Part shown: piece after piece, positions 17,220 through 25,686 of the stretch
Position numbering within the stretch: position 1 is the first letter of the stretch
Layout: the number at the start of each line of letters is the position of its first letter
Source: Chitinophagaceae bacterium
GTDB lineage: Bacteria; Bacteroidota; Bacteroidia; Chitinophagales; Chitinophagaceae
DNA length: 33,025 nt
Reading direction: 5' to 3'
Assembly (NCBI GenBank): GCA_947455605.1
Contig: CANGOX010000032.1
Coordinates: 1 to 33,025, forward strand
Notes under the pieces: model-generated
Told to the model about the DNA's origin: nothing
Database searches by the model: none
The model's input: only the letters and a program-made list of their open reading frames with translations
Program-made: the position numbers and the translations under genes

Positions 17220-18197
17220 TCAGCCCTTCCGGGGGGTAAATTTCTCCACCTTATTATCCTGCTGTTTTACTGACCGAAGAAAAGAATAGATGGCTGAAAG
17301 ATCAGAAGCTTTCATCCCGGCATACATGGTCCATGGCATAGGCGAATTTAACGATGTTGGCTGCAGTTTCACAGGCTTGTAACCACTATCCTTATATTGG
17401 GCAAACCTGGCTAAAAAAGCTTCTCTTGTCATAAGAGCGATCCCTGTACTATGTGATGTGATATTTGAAGAACGAACCGTACCACTGGGTAGTGCAAACT
17501 CCCGTCCACCTCCAAATTCAGTCCCTTTGATCACTTCGCCTTTGTTTTCCTTCGAGTGGCATTCCACACAGCTTGCCATCATAACCAGGTATTCGCCATA
17601 TTTCAACGTATCCGATTCGGCCGGCTTGGTTACAAATTGTGGCGGCCTGGGTGCCAGGTGCATTAGAATATTCACCGGAAAATCTGCCTTGGAAGGAGTT
17701 ACTTCATTTTGAATAGGCGCCAATGATCTGATATACGCAATGATGCTGTAAATATCTTCCTTGTCTGTTTTTCCATAATGCGAATACGGCATCAGTGGAA
17801 ACAACGGACTTCCGTCTTTACTTACCCCACCGGTTACCGCACGGAATATTTCCCCATCTGTCCAGCTGTTTAACTTATACGGTGTAATATTCCTTGCATA
17901 AAAAGTGCCGGGAAACCCAAACTCCCTTGCAAATTTTTCACCACCTTTTCCATCAGTTCCGGCTACCATAGGGCCGGAGAATAACGACCAGTCGCGGGTA
18001 GAATGACAGTCTACACAAACCGCTACAGAAGTGGCCAGATATTTTCCCCTTTCTAAACGTTGAGGGGTTAACTCCACTTTCAGATCGGTTGCCTTGCCAA
18101 CATCAGGCAGGAAAAAAGATACATACCCGGCAGCAAAGGCCACTAATACAACAATACCTACTACAATGAACAACACAGCCTTGAGAAGTCTTTTCAT
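17220..18197 (-). CDS. Membrane-anchored diheme cytochrome c
   Basis: Protein of 325 residues with one N-terminal membrane helix (about 5-27) and a periplasmic part with two class I cytochrome c domains. Haem sites are CVDCH (C61, C64, H65) and CVECH (C210, C213, H214). Possible axial methionines lie in PLMPYSHYG and SPMPWTMYAGM. The two-domain layout, with ARNITP and SSNITS after each haem, resembles the cytochrome subunits of membrane alcohol, aldehyde and gluconate dehydrogenases, but no dehydrogenase gene is adjacent. It is thus an orphan electron carrier in this window; partner unknown. Flanked by its own terminator, it appears monocistronic. The diheme assignment is firm; the physiological role is not. 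Confidence 0.9.
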   Translation of the reverse strand: MKRLLKAVLFIVVGIVVLVAFAAGYVSFFLPDVGKATDLKVELTPQRLERGKYLATSVAVCVDCHSTRDWSLFSGPMVAGTDGKGGEKFAREFGFPGTFYARNITPYKLNSWTDGEIFRAVTGGVSKDGSPLFPLMPYSHYGKTDKEDIYSIIAYIRSLAPIQNEVTPSKADFPVNILMHLAPRPPQFVTKPAESDTLKYGEYLVMMASCVECHSKENKGEVIKGTEFGGGREFALPSGTVRSSNITSHSTGIALMTREAFLARFAQYKDSGYKPVKLQPTSLNSPMPWTMYAGMKASDLSAIYSFLRSVKQQDNKVEKFTPRKG

Positions 18198-18293
18198 AAG
18201 TTTTGTTTAATGATTCAAAAAAGTATCAATAAATATATATACAATTTTTATCAAATCATAGTCATTCAAAAGGTGAACACTATCTCAAAAAAA

Positions 18294-18320
18294 ATCCCGC
18301 CTCAGTACTATGGGCGGGAT
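18294..18320 (-). terminator. Terminator of the M20 hydrolase gene
   Basis: ATCCCGCC (18294-18301) and GGCGGGAT (18313-18320) pair perfectly around an 11-base loop. On the minus strand the stem is followed by a run of eight T including the stem end. It lies 5 bases after the stop codon. Confidence 0.93.
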
Positions 18321-18325
18321 GGTTT

Positions 18326-19972
18326 TTATTTCTTTTCTACTGTTGGATAATGAATACCCAACTGATCCAGATAGGTTTTGTATTTAGAAGGATCATAATA
18401 GAATTTCTTCATCTGCTCACGATAGGTTCCCATGATCTCTTTATTGAGATAGATTGCGGGCGGGTCGTTTGCTTTGATAAAGGGTTTGTACTTCACATCC
18501 TTGGTTTGCACATTGGTATAATAATCTTTGGCATCTGCCAATACTTTCGGATCGGTAAAAAGATCCACCAACATTAAGGCTGCCGCTTTTGCTCCGGCCA
18601 ATGAGCCTTTGTGTGCAATAGGTGTTGCCATAGCGATCGCATCTGCCCAGTGGTGGCCTTTGGTACCAGGGATATTTGCAGGGTAATTCAATACAATGGT
18701 GGGCAGGTTCCAGGAGATATCTGCAATATCATCTGAACCACCACCCCATGAAAAAGGTACCGATCCTTTTGCAGTATCGAGTGCCGTTCTTAACCCGTTG
18801 ATCTCTTTTCCGGCATTGTCTTTTTTAGGGGCTTCTACCAGTTTTTGTACCGCACGGGCCATTTCATTATCGGCATCGGTCCATTGCGGAAAACCCACCC
18901 GTTTAATATTGGCTGTCATGGTTTGTGCCAGCACTTTATTAAAATGCCCGGGCCATGCCGTGCCTACAATTTTATAACTCATTTTGGTATCCGTCATCAT
19001 GGCCGCACCATTCGCTATTTTAATACCGGCATCATACATGCTTTGAATATCATCATAGGTTCTCTCTCTGAAATAATACCATACACTGGCTTTAGACGGA
19101 ACCACATTGGGCTGGTCGCCACCATCGGTGATCACATAGTGTGAGCGTTGGGTAGGTTTCAAATGTTCGCGTTTAAAATTCCAGCCCACATCCATCAGTT
19201 CCACAGCATCCAGGGCACTTCTGCCGCGCCAGGGTGCACCGGCAGCATGAGCCGCTTCGCCATCAAAAGCAAATTGCACCGATACCAGTCCATTCATACC
19301 GGGATCTCCATAATCACATTTAAATTCACTGCTTACATGGGTGAAGATGCAGGCATCCACATTTTTAAAATACCCATCACGGATATACCAGGCTTTGCTT
19401 CCCACCAGTTCTTCTGCCACACCGGGCCAGATCACCAATGTGCCGGGGATATTATTTTTCTGCATTAGGTCTTTCATAGCCAATGCAGCAAAGATGATCA
19501 CTGCCTGACCGGAATTATGCCCCTCCCCATGACCGGGTGCCCCTTCCACGATCGGATCTTTATACGCAACACCTGGTTTTTGTGAGGCTTTGGGAATACA
19601 ATCAATATCACTGCCCAAAGCAATTACCGGACTGCCATTACCCCATTTCGCCATCCAGGCCGTAGGTATGCCGGAGATGCCGCGCTCAATGGTAAATCCA
19701 TTTTTTTCAAGGATGCCTGTCAGGTATTTAGAAGTCTCTATTTCCTGAAAACCCAGTTCTCCAAAACTGAAGACCATATCCACCATTTCCTGCACCGCTT
19801 TTTCTTTGGCAGCAACAGAGGTTAATGCTTCTTTCTTTAGCCCTTCTACAAAAGTGGCATCGTATTTCTTGGCCGTTTGTGATATAGCAGGTGAAAGCAA
19901 AACAAAGAGAAATGAACAGGTAAAAACACCCATGATCATTTTCCGGTAAAGGAACAGGAAAGGTTTGTGCAT
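18326..19972 (-). CDS. Exported M20 amidohydrolase, AbgB-like
   Basis: Zinc peptidase of the M20 family, 548 residues with an N-terminal signal sequence ending near SPAISQ (about residue 32). Metal and active-site motifs: GSDIDCIP (120-127), GHGEGHNSG (147-155), the glutamate pair in GVAEELVGS (187-188) and H212 in CIFTHVSSEF. The dimerisation domain has AAHAAGAPWRGRSALDAVELM, and a C-terminal GTKGHHWADA supplies the last ligand. The length and the GHNSG motif match AbgB, the p-aminobenzoyl-glutamate hydrolase subunit, more than ordinary M20 amidohydrolases, but AbgB of E. coli is cytoplasmic and this one is exported. Its substrate may be another acylated or peptide-like amide. No abgA-like partner is present. 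Monocistronic, with a terminator on each side. Confidence 0.87.
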   Translation of the reverse strand: MHKPFLFLYRKMIMGVFTCSFLFVLLSPAISQTAKKYDATFVEGLKKEALTSVAAKEKAVQEMVDMVFSFGELGFQEIETSKYLTGILEKNGFTIERGISGIPTAWMAKWGNGSPVIALGSDIDCIPKASQKPGVAYKDPIVEGAPGHGEGHNSGQAVIIFAALAMKDLMQKNNIPGTLVIWPGVAEELVGSKAWYIRDGYFKNVDACIFTHVSSEFKCDYGDPGMNGLVSVQFAFDGEAAHAAGAPWRGRSALDAVELMDVGWNFKREHLKPTQRSHYVITDGGDQPNVVPSKASVWYYFRERTYDDIQSMYDAGIKIANGAAMMTDTKMSYKIVGTAWPGHFNKVLAQTMTANIKRVGFPQWTDADNEMARAVQKLVEAPKKDNAGKEINGLRTALDTAKGSVPFSWGGGSDDIADISWNLPTIVLNYPANIPGTKGHHWADAIAMATPIAHKGSLAGAKAAALMLVDLFTDPKVLADAKDYYTNVQTKDVKYKPFIKANDPPAIYLNKEIMGTYREQMKKFYYDPSKYKTYLDQLGIHYPTVEKK

Positions 19973-20046
19973 GATAGAAGTTTTAGAAGTATAAAGATTG
20001 GGTTGGTATTCTTATACCGGCAAGGATCACACAATATAAAACGAAA

Positions 20047-20063
20047 TGGTAATAAAATTACCA
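20047..20063. promoter_or_regulatory. Palindrome upstream of the M20 hydrolase gene
   Basis: TGGTAAT-AAA-ATTACCA is a perfect inverted repeat with 7-base arms, 75 bases before the M20 start codon. A smaller GGTAT-TCTT-ATACC lies at 20005-20018. They may be operator sites; no regulator can be named. Confidence 0.35.
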
Positions 20064-20094
20064 GAGAATAAGAACAAATGTTTTTAGCATAAGA

Positions 20095-20123
20095 AAGCCG
20101 CAAAGAAGATTCCTTTGCGGCTT
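20095..20123 (-). terminator. Terminator of the acyl-CoA ligase gene
   Basis: AAGCCGCAAAG (20095-20105) and CTTTGCGGCTT (20113-20123) form a perfect 11-base-pair stem with a 7-base loop. On the minus strand it ends in TTTCTTATG, 24 bases after the stop codon at 20147. Confidence 0.88.
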
Positions 20124-20146
20124 GATAATATAGATATGGGTTAATT

Positions 20147-21934
20147 CTACGAAGCATAGATCCTTTCTACCGCATCCTTGAACTTCTCCATCACCACTTT
20201 TCGTTTCAAACTCATCTTGGGAGTCATCTCACCTGTTTCAATGGTCCACTCTCTGGGCAGCAGTTCAAATTTTTTGATCTGCTCTACATGGTTAAAGAAT
20301 TCATTAAAACTTTCTACCAGCCCCCTGAACAGTTCCAATACTTTAGGATTATTGATCACATCTTCATTGGTGGTATAGGTAATCCCTTTTTCTTTCATCC
20401 ATTCGCGTAATACAGCAAAGGAAGGAACAATCAATGCCCCTACAAATTTCCTGTCCGCCCCAACCACAATGATCTGTTCTATGAAAGGGCTTTCTTTAAA
20501 TTTATTTTCGATCGGCTGAGGAGCTACATATTTACCACCACTGGTTTTAAAGAGTTCTTTTTTTCTGTCGGTGATCTTTAAGAATTTTTTCTCTTCAAAT
20601 ACGCCGATATCGCCTGTATGCAACCAGCCATCAATCACAGCTTCTGCCGTAAGGTCGGGCCGTTTATAATAGCCTTCCATCACACATGGGCCCGAAACAC
20701 AGATCTCTCCATCTTCTTCCAGTTTTACATTAACACCATTGATAGGCGGACCCACAGTACCGAATTTGGTACCCCCTTTTTCCTGACGGTTCACACTGAT
20801 CACCGGGCTGTTCTCTGTTGGGCCATAGCCTTCATACACCGGCACTTTTGCTGCATTAAAAATACGCAGCAGTTTTACCTGACATGCAGCGCCCCCGGTT
20901 ATAATAAAGGATACATTACCCCCTAATGCCTCGCGCCATTTACTGAAGATGAGTTTATTGGCGATTGCGAGCTGCAGGTTATACCATGCACCACCGCTCT
21001 TACGGTTATCATATTTTTCTGCGAGCGCAACGGCCCAATAAAATAATTTTCTTTTCACACCTGTTAACTCATTTCCCTTCTGCATGATGCGTTCAAACAC
21101 TTTCTCCAGCAGTCTGGGCACCGTTGTAAATCCATTGGGTTGTACCTCACGCAGGTTATCGCCAATGGTTTCGAGGCTTTCTGCGTAATAAATACTGATA
21201 CCGCTGTATAGATAAATATAGGTACAGGTTTTTTCGAAGATATGGTTCAACGGAAGAAAACTCAATACCTTGGTTCCAGGCGCATCATTAAATGGAAAGC
21301 TCTCTTTGGAGAACTGGACATTGCAGTAAATGTTTTTATGACTCAGCATAACACCCTTAGGTGTACCGGTTGTTCCGGAAGTATAAATAATAGTTGCCAG
21401 ATGTGAAGAAGGAACGCTCTGTTTAATGGTTGCTACTTTTTGTAAAGCTTCTTCATCCGCTAAAGCGGTTACTTCTGTCCAGTGTGCCGTACCTGCTATC
21501 CTGTCGAATGTATATACGTTCTTGAGTGATGGAATTTTGGGCAGCAAAAGTTTTATTTTCTCCAGTAATTCTTCATTGCTCACAAAAATGAATTTCACTG
21601 CGGCATCGTTCAGGATAAATTCAAGTTCGAGTGGGTTGGTGGTAGGATATACCGGAACCAGTATAGCACCCAGCTGTTGTGTTGCCAGATCGGTAAACAC
21701 CCATTCAGGCCGGTTATTACTTATGATCGCGATCTTATCGCTGTTTTCCGGAGTCATATCATTTCCACTAACGCCCAGTTTCATCAGACCTGCGCTTAAG
21801 CGGTTTACCGTATTGGCCACCTGTTGTGTACTATACGTAACCCATTGGCCGTTTTCTTTTGCCGCCAACATATCCGGCCTTGGAAAATGCTGTAATTGAT
21901 GATCTAAGCAATCAAAGAGTCTCTTAATGGTCAT
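20147..21934 (-). CDS. Long-chain fatty acid-CoA ligase
   Basis: AMP-forming acyl-CoA synthetase of 595 residues, activating long-chain fatty acids through an acyl-adenylate. Motifs: the AMP-binding P-loop TSGTTGTPKG (185-194), the adenine motif YGPTENSPVIS, the hinge region GWLHTGDIGVFEEKKFLKIT, and DRKKELFKTSGGKYVAP near the C-terminus with the GGKY segment typical of long-chain synthetases of the FadD15/ACSL type. The C-terminal catalytic lysine lies in MTPKMSLKRKVV. It begins 37 bases after the 2TM gene and probably shares its transcript. A role in fatty-acid uptake or in supplying acyl groups for lipids is likely. The chain-length preference cannot be read from the sequence. Confidence 0.92.
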   Translation of the reverse strand: MTIKRLFDCLDHQLQHFPRPDMLAAKENGQWVTYSTQQVANTVNRLSAGLMKLGVSGNDMTPENSDKIAIISNNRPEWVFTDLATQQLGAILVPVYPTTNPLELEFILNDAAVKFIFVSNEELLEKIKLLLPKIPSLKNVYTFDRIAGTAHWTEVTALADEEALQKVATIKQSVPSSHLATIIYTSGTTGTPKGVMLSHKNIYCNVQFSKESFPFNDAPGTKVLSFLPLNHIFEKTCTYIYLYSGISIYYAESLETIGDNLREVQPNGFTTVPRLLEKVFERIMQKGNELTGVKRKLFYWAVALAEKYDNRKSGGAWYNLQLAIANKLIFSKWREALGGNVSFIITGGAACQVKLLRIFNAAKVPVYEGYGPTENSPVISVNRQEKGGTKFGTVGPPINGVNVKLEEDGEICVSGPCVMEGYYKRPDLTAEAVIDGWLHTGDIGVFEEKKFLKITDRKKELFKTSGGKYVAPQPIENKFKESPFIEQIIVVGADRKFVGALIVPSFAVLREWMKEKGITYTTNEDVINNPKVLELFRGLVESFNEFFNHVEQIKKFELLPREWTIETGEMTPKMSLKRKVVMEKFKDAVERIYAS

Positions 21935-21971
21935 TGTGCAATCGTTAATCGTTCAAACAAAATGCTGCTTC

Positions 21972-22262
21972 TTAATTATGGCTATGTTCTTCTTCTTTCT
22001 TTAATTTCTTGAATTCTTCGATGGCCAGATCCTGCTTATTTCCGCTGTATGCATCAAAATACTGGAACCCGAGGCCTACACCCCATCCCAACATTACCCA
22101 AATAGGCCAGGGATAACTGTGAAGTCCCGAATGGCGGCCTGCGGTAACCCACCAGATACCCCATAAAAAGGCATTGATCACGAGATAGCTGAACAGGCTT
22201 TTTTTAAAATTGGCTCTCCGGCGGGCAATACGCCATAGCCGTTCGTCATTGGTTGGTTCCAT
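21972..22262 (-). CDS. 2TM-domain membrane protein
   Basis: Small integral membrane protein of 96 residues. A basic N-terminal stretch, WRIARRRANFKKSLFSYL, leads into two hydrophobic helices (about 22-41 and 48-68) separated by a short polar loop, then a charged C-terminal tail with KKEEEHSHN. This is the 2TM domain (PF13239) pattern, found widely in Bacteroidota next to, or fused with, LytTR and kinase proteins; its function is unknown. The gene precedes the acyl-CoA ligase gene by 37 bases. The ATG at 22262 starts just after the terminator of the upstream TPR gene, so this gene begins a new transcript. Confidence 0.8.
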   Translation of the reverse strand: MEPTNDERLWRIARRRANFKKSLFSYLVINAFLWGIWWVTAGRHSGLHSYPWPIWVMLGWGVGLGFQYFDAYSGNKQDLAIEEFKKLKKEEEHSHN

Positions 22263-22310
22263 GATTCAGTGGTTTAGGAAAGTCAATTTAGGTAAATAAC
22301 TACAAATAAA

Positions 22311-22337
22311 AAAGCCGGTGCCTGAGGCACCGGCTTT
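22311..22337 (-). terminator. Terminator of the DUF1015-TPR unit
   Basis: AAAGCCGGTGCC (22311-22322) and GGCACCGGCTTT (22326-22337) form a perfect 12-base-pair stem with a 3-base loop, running into TTTTTTATTTG on the minus strand, 23 bases after the TPR gene stop. Confidence 0.95.
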
Positions 22338-22359
22338 CGCTGTTAAAATGGTTCTTATA

Positions 22360-23379
22360 TCAATGCCCAAAATAATATTCGCCAACCGTTATCTTAAACA
22401 CACGGCTTTGCTGAAACGCTTTGTACCCTTCAGTTTCTTTTGTATGATTTTTTTGCCATGCCTGCACCGCTTCCTCACCAATGGCTGCGCTGAATAACCA
22501 GTAATGGTAGGCTTCAAACAAACCCTGGTTCAATAAATAATGCTGTTGATCAAATAAACGGAAGGGATAATTTTTCTGTTTGCCCTGAAACCATTCCACG
22601 ATCAATCGGGTACGAATACTGATCAATCTGTCTATACCGGCTACCAGTTTGTTATCTGCATTTAGTTTTACCAAAATCTCTAAAACTGTCTTTTCAAATA
22701 CCGAATTGGTTTTTACTTCAGCTTGTTGCTGAACTGCTTTATCATCGATCAGGTTTTTATAGGCATCAAATAGTTTTCCCTTGATCTCTTCGGTTCGGGT
22801 AGAATAACTTTCAAGATTAAGGAATATTTCGCCATACAATGCGGCACGTATCCAGTTGCGCTTCCTGGCATAATACATGGTGGCATTATAATAATTACTG
22901 CTATACCCCGGATCGAGTTCAATTCCTTTCTCCCATTGGATAATGGCTTCCTCCAGTTCATTCTGCATGGCAAATAACTCACCATACTCATTATAGATCA
23001 CTCCACTATTGGGAAATTTCCGCAAAGCAGTTCTGAATAGTTTACCACAATCTGCATAAGAGGCGATGGCTTTATACGCCAACCCCAATACCTGAAAAGA
23101 TTGTTGGTCGGCATTGGGTTTGCCGGTAAGTTCTTTACCCACTTCAATGGCTTTGGCAAAATCTCTTTTCAGAAAATTGGCAAAGCACAGATCGCGAAGG
23201 ATATCAATATTATCGGGCTCCTGCTGTTTGGCACGTTCAAGGATCAATACGGCATTATCGAAATCGCCTTTTTGTACCAATGCACGGGCTGTTTCCTGTA
23301 AGAGTTTGGCAGTCTGTTCCTGTGCATGTGTATCACAGAAACTCATAACTGCCAGTAAACAAATAAAAAGATATTTCAT
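22360..23379 (-). CDS. Exported TPR protein
   Basis: Secreted or periplasmic protein of 339 residues from the ATG at 23379 (MKYLFICLLAVMSFCDTHAQ); the frame opens earlier only with TTG. The signal peptide ends near residue 20. The N-terminal two thirds are tetratricopeptide repeats, for example GDFDNAVLILERAKQQEPDN, RDFAKAIEVGKEL and NELEEAIIQWEKGIELDPGY. The C-terminal third, with YWLFSAAIGEEAVQAWQ and VFKITVGEYYFGH, is not recognisable. It probably serves as an interaction platform in the envelope. It starts 42 bases after the DUF1015 stop and ends at a strong terminator. No specific function is assigned. Confidence 0.82.
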   Translation of the reverse strand: MKYLFICLLAVMSFCDTHAQEQTAKLLQETARALVQKGDFDNAVLILERAKQQEPDNIDILRDLCFANFLKRDFAKAIEVGKELTGKPNADQQSFQVLGLAYKAIASYADCGKLFRTALRKFPNSGVIYNEYGELFAMQNELEEAIIQWEKGIELDPGYSSNYYNATMYYARKRNWIRAALYGEIFLNLESYSTRTEEIKGKLFDAYKNLIDDKAVQQQAEVKTNSVFEKTVLEILVKLNADNKLVAGIDRLISIRTRLIVEWFQGKQKNYPFRLFDQQHYLLNQGLFEAYHYWLFSAAIGEEAVQAWQKNHTKETEGYKAFQQSRVFKITVGEYYFGH

Positions 23380-23421
23380 ACTAAGATGCAACCCGCAGGC
23401 TTTGTAAAACTGCGCAATTAT

Positions 23422-24657
23422 TTATTCATAGATCAAATGGGTAAGCAAACCATCTCTCAGTTTGGGCTCAAACCAGGTGCTTTTGGGTGGCATCACATTA
23501 CCGCTGTCGGCAATATCAAAAAGCTGATCAATAGTTACCGGGTATAAGCTGAAAGCAGCTGCCATTTCACCGGTATCTACCCTTTTCTCCAGTTCTTCCA
23601 GTCCGCGTATCCCGCCAATGAAATCAATACGCTTGTCTGTACGCTGGTCTTTAATACCCAGTAATTTATCCAGTATATTATTCGAAAGGATGGTTACATC
23701 CAGCACACCGATCGGATCGGTAGTAAAAGTTCCGGGTTTGGAGCTGAGTTTATACCAGTTCTTATCAAGATACAATCCAAATGTGTGCAGGTTTTCCGGA
23801 CGGTACGCACCGGAGTTGATCAGTTCTACCGTAAACTGCTTTCCCAATTCTTTTATAAAGGACTTGGGAGTTAATCCATTCAAGTCTTTTACCACGCGGT
23901 TATAATCCATGATATATAACTGGTTAGAAGGAAACAGTGTGGTTAGAAAATAATCTGCTCCTTCTTTGGCCGTTGCACCCAATGCTTTACGCACTTTGGC
24001 AGCAGAAGCAGCACGATGATGACCATCTGCTATATAGGTGCAGGGAATTTCTTTTTCAAAAATGGAACTGATCTTCCCGGCTGTCTCATCATTGTTCACG
24101 ATCCAGATGGTATGCTGTATGCCGTCATCGGCAGTAAAATCATATACGGGTGATTTGGTCTCTTTCCATTGCTCTATCAATGCATCTATATCCGTATGAT
24201 TGCGGTAGGCCAGAAACACATTACCGGTTTGTGCGCCGGATGTTTTAATATGGTTGATCCTGTCCTGCTCTTTTTCCGGACGCGTAAATTCATGTTTCTT
24301 GATGATGTCATTTTCATAATCATCCACACTGCTCACACATACCAATCCTGTCTGACTTCTGCCATTCATGATCAGTTGATAGATATAATAGCATTCTTTT
24401 GATTCACGAAAAAGAATATCACGTTGTATAAAAGCAGCCAGATTTTCTTTTGCCTGTTCGTATACAGATGCATCATGTACATCTACAGTATCTGGAAGAT
24501 CAATTTCACTTTTGGTGATGTGCAGGAAGGAACTGTGGTTACCCTGTGCTTCCATTTTTGCTTCGGCGCTGCTGAGTACATCGTAAGGACGACTGGCTAC
24601 CTGCTTAGCCAGTTGTGGCTGCGGGCGCAGTGCTTTAAAGGGTCGGATGTTTGCCAT
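23422..24657 (-). CDS. DUF1015 family protein
   Basis: Cytoplasmic protein of 411 residues that spans the whole DUF1015 (PF06245) family. Typical segments are the start IRPFKALRP, SRPYDVLSSAEA (22-33), HEFTRPEKEQDRINH (122-136), ADGHHRAASAAKV (210-222) and YNRVVKDLNGL. The DGHHR motif resembles the nucleotide-binding signature of the ParB/sulfiredoxin fold and of archaeal-type free serine kinases. From memory, DUF1015 genes in Bacteroides often sit with serC and serA; here serC is in the same window, but 6.5 kb upstream with the lipid operon between, and no serA is present. A link to serine or phosphoserine metabolism is therefore only a hypothesis. Family membership is firm. Confidence 0.88.
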   Translation of the reverse strand: MANIRPFKALRPQPQLAKQVASRPYDVLSSAEAKMEAQGNHSSFLHITKSEIDLPDTVDVHDASVYEQAKENLAAFIQRDILFRESKECYYIYQLIMNGRSQTGLVCVSSVDDYENDIIKKHEFTRPEKEQDRINHIKTSGAQTGNVFLAYRNHTDIDALIEQWKETKSPVYDFTADDGIQHTIWIVNNDETAGKISSIFEKEIPCTYIADGHHRAASAAKVRKALGATAKEGADYFLTTLFPSNQLYIMDYNRVVKDLNGLTPKSFIKELGKQFTVELINSGAYRPENLHTFGLYLDKNWYKLSSKPGTFTTDPIGVLDVTILSNNILDKLLGIKDQRTDKRIDFIGGIRGLEELEKRVDTGEMAAAFSLYPVTIDQLFDIADSGNVMPPKSTWFEPKLRDGLLTHLIYE

Positions 24658-24701
24658 GCCGCAAATATCCGTAAATAATTATAAACGAAACGTTATGAAA
24701 A

Positions 24702-24732
24702 GTCCATGGACCATGGTCTATGGTCTATGGAC
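24702..24732. terminator. Word-repeat hairpin after the inositol-lipid operon
   Basis: GTCCATGGACCATGG (24702-24716) pairs with TCTATGGTCTATGGAC (24717-24732); the changed positions become G-U pairs in the minus-strand RNA. There TTTTCATAACG follows, so it can terminate the operon that ends at 24744. Built from the word GTCCATGG/ACCATAG, it belongs to the same design as the other intergenic hairpins here. Confidence 0.6.
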
Positions 24733-24743
24733 GGCATTGCAGC

Positions 24744-25685
24744 CTACTCTATCGCCCTAACAAACATTCGTAAAAACCTTTGGAAGGCTGCATTTTTCTT
24801 CATGGCCCATTGAAATAAAGCAATACCGGTGATGGCACAGGTAATGCCTGCGAGAATATCGAGAACATAATGATGGCTGTTGTAGATGGCAGAAAACCAG
24901 ATGCCGGCAACCAGCAGTGCAAACAGCATATTTATTTTACCCAGTTTGAATTTGTAACCATAGAATAATACGATCACGGGATAAGAAGCATGCAGGGAAG
25001 GCATGGCTGCAAAAACATTGGATCCTTTTGTGTATAAGGAACGGAAAATATTTGTGTTGAATAAAGTATCAAACCTTTCTAATCCTGCTGTATTACCATG
25101 TGTGGCTGCGATGAACTGAAACCCATGCTGCTGCACATACCAGGGTGGTGCAGCAGGATAGATATAATAAATCACAAAACCGATCAGGTTTACCAGGAAA
25201 AAGCTGAGCGAGAACTGCAGAAAAGCAGAACGTTCTTTAAAGAACAGAAAGCCCGCAAACGCAAGCGGAACAGGCACCCAGCACAGATAACTGATTCCTG
25301 TGATGATATCCAGTGAAACCGTATGGTGCTGCTGAAAGTATTCGTTTAGTGTAAGAATGGTTCCATTATGATGGATACCGAACAGGTTTTTCTCTGCGAG
25401 ATACAGGTCTTCAATATGTACTGTATGATACAGATAATTGGGGAAGGCCTTCATATAATCATACACGATCCAGAAAACAATGAAGATGGAAAAACCGGTG
25501 ATGAATTTTCTGGTGATGCCCGATGCAAAATATAGGGTATTGAACAGTGCCACCAGGTAAACCTGCTCCATTTTAAAGCCGATCAGAAAAGCGGATAGTA
25601 AAAGATAACCTGCAGAAACAGCAGCACATATCCAGATATGATTGACTGAATAAAAGCGGGTTGTTTTGGCTGACTGATTATGCAT
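24744..25685 (-). CDS. AUR1-type inositol phosphorylceramide synthase (PAP2 family)
   Basis: Integral membrane enzyme of 313 residues with about six to eight helices. It carries the PAP2-type lipid phosphotransferase signature seen in fungal AUR1 and bacterial IPC synthase: YYIYPAAPPWY (173-183), PSLHAS (229-234, H232) and NSHHYVLDILAG (269-280, with H271/H272 and D276). By family it would move the phosphoinositol head group from phosphatidylinositol to ceramide, or act on another lipid acceptor, on the outer face of the inner membrane. The adjoining CDP-alcohol phosphotransferase and PgpA-type phosphatase are the enzymes needed to make phosphatidylinositol, which supports this reading over a plain PAP2 phosphatase. 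The start ATG lies one base after the stop of the upstream gene, implying coupled translation. Confidence 0.82.
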   Translation of the reverse strand: MHNQSAKTTRFYSVNHIWICAAVSAGYLLLSAFLIGFKMEQVYLVALFNTLYFASGITRKFITGFSIFIVFWIVYDYMKAFPNYLYHTVHIEDLYLAEKNLFGIHHNGTILTLNEYFQQHHTVSLDIITGISYLCWVPVPLAFAGFLFFKERSAFLQFSLSFFLVNLIGFVIYYIYPAAPPWYVQQHGFQFIAATHGNTAGLERFDTLFNTNIFRSLYTKGSNVFAAMPSLHASYPVIVLFYGYKFKLGKINMLFALLVAGIWFSAIYNSHHYVLDILAGITCAITGIALFQWAMKKNAAFQRFLRMFVRAIE

Positions 25686-25686
25686 A

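Noticed and set aside
19936..20157. 73-codon minus-strand frame between the acyl-CoA ligase and M20 genes
   Set aside because: It runs through the ligase terminator and the palindrome and overlaps the M20 signal peptide in another frame; the product resembles no family.
24744..25685. Reading the PAP2 protein as a plain undecaprenyl or phosphatidate phosphatase
   Set aside because: The YPAAPPWY segment and the coupling to a CDP-alcohol transferase and PgpA-type gene favour an AUR1-type synthase. Plain phosphatase remains possible, but is less likely.
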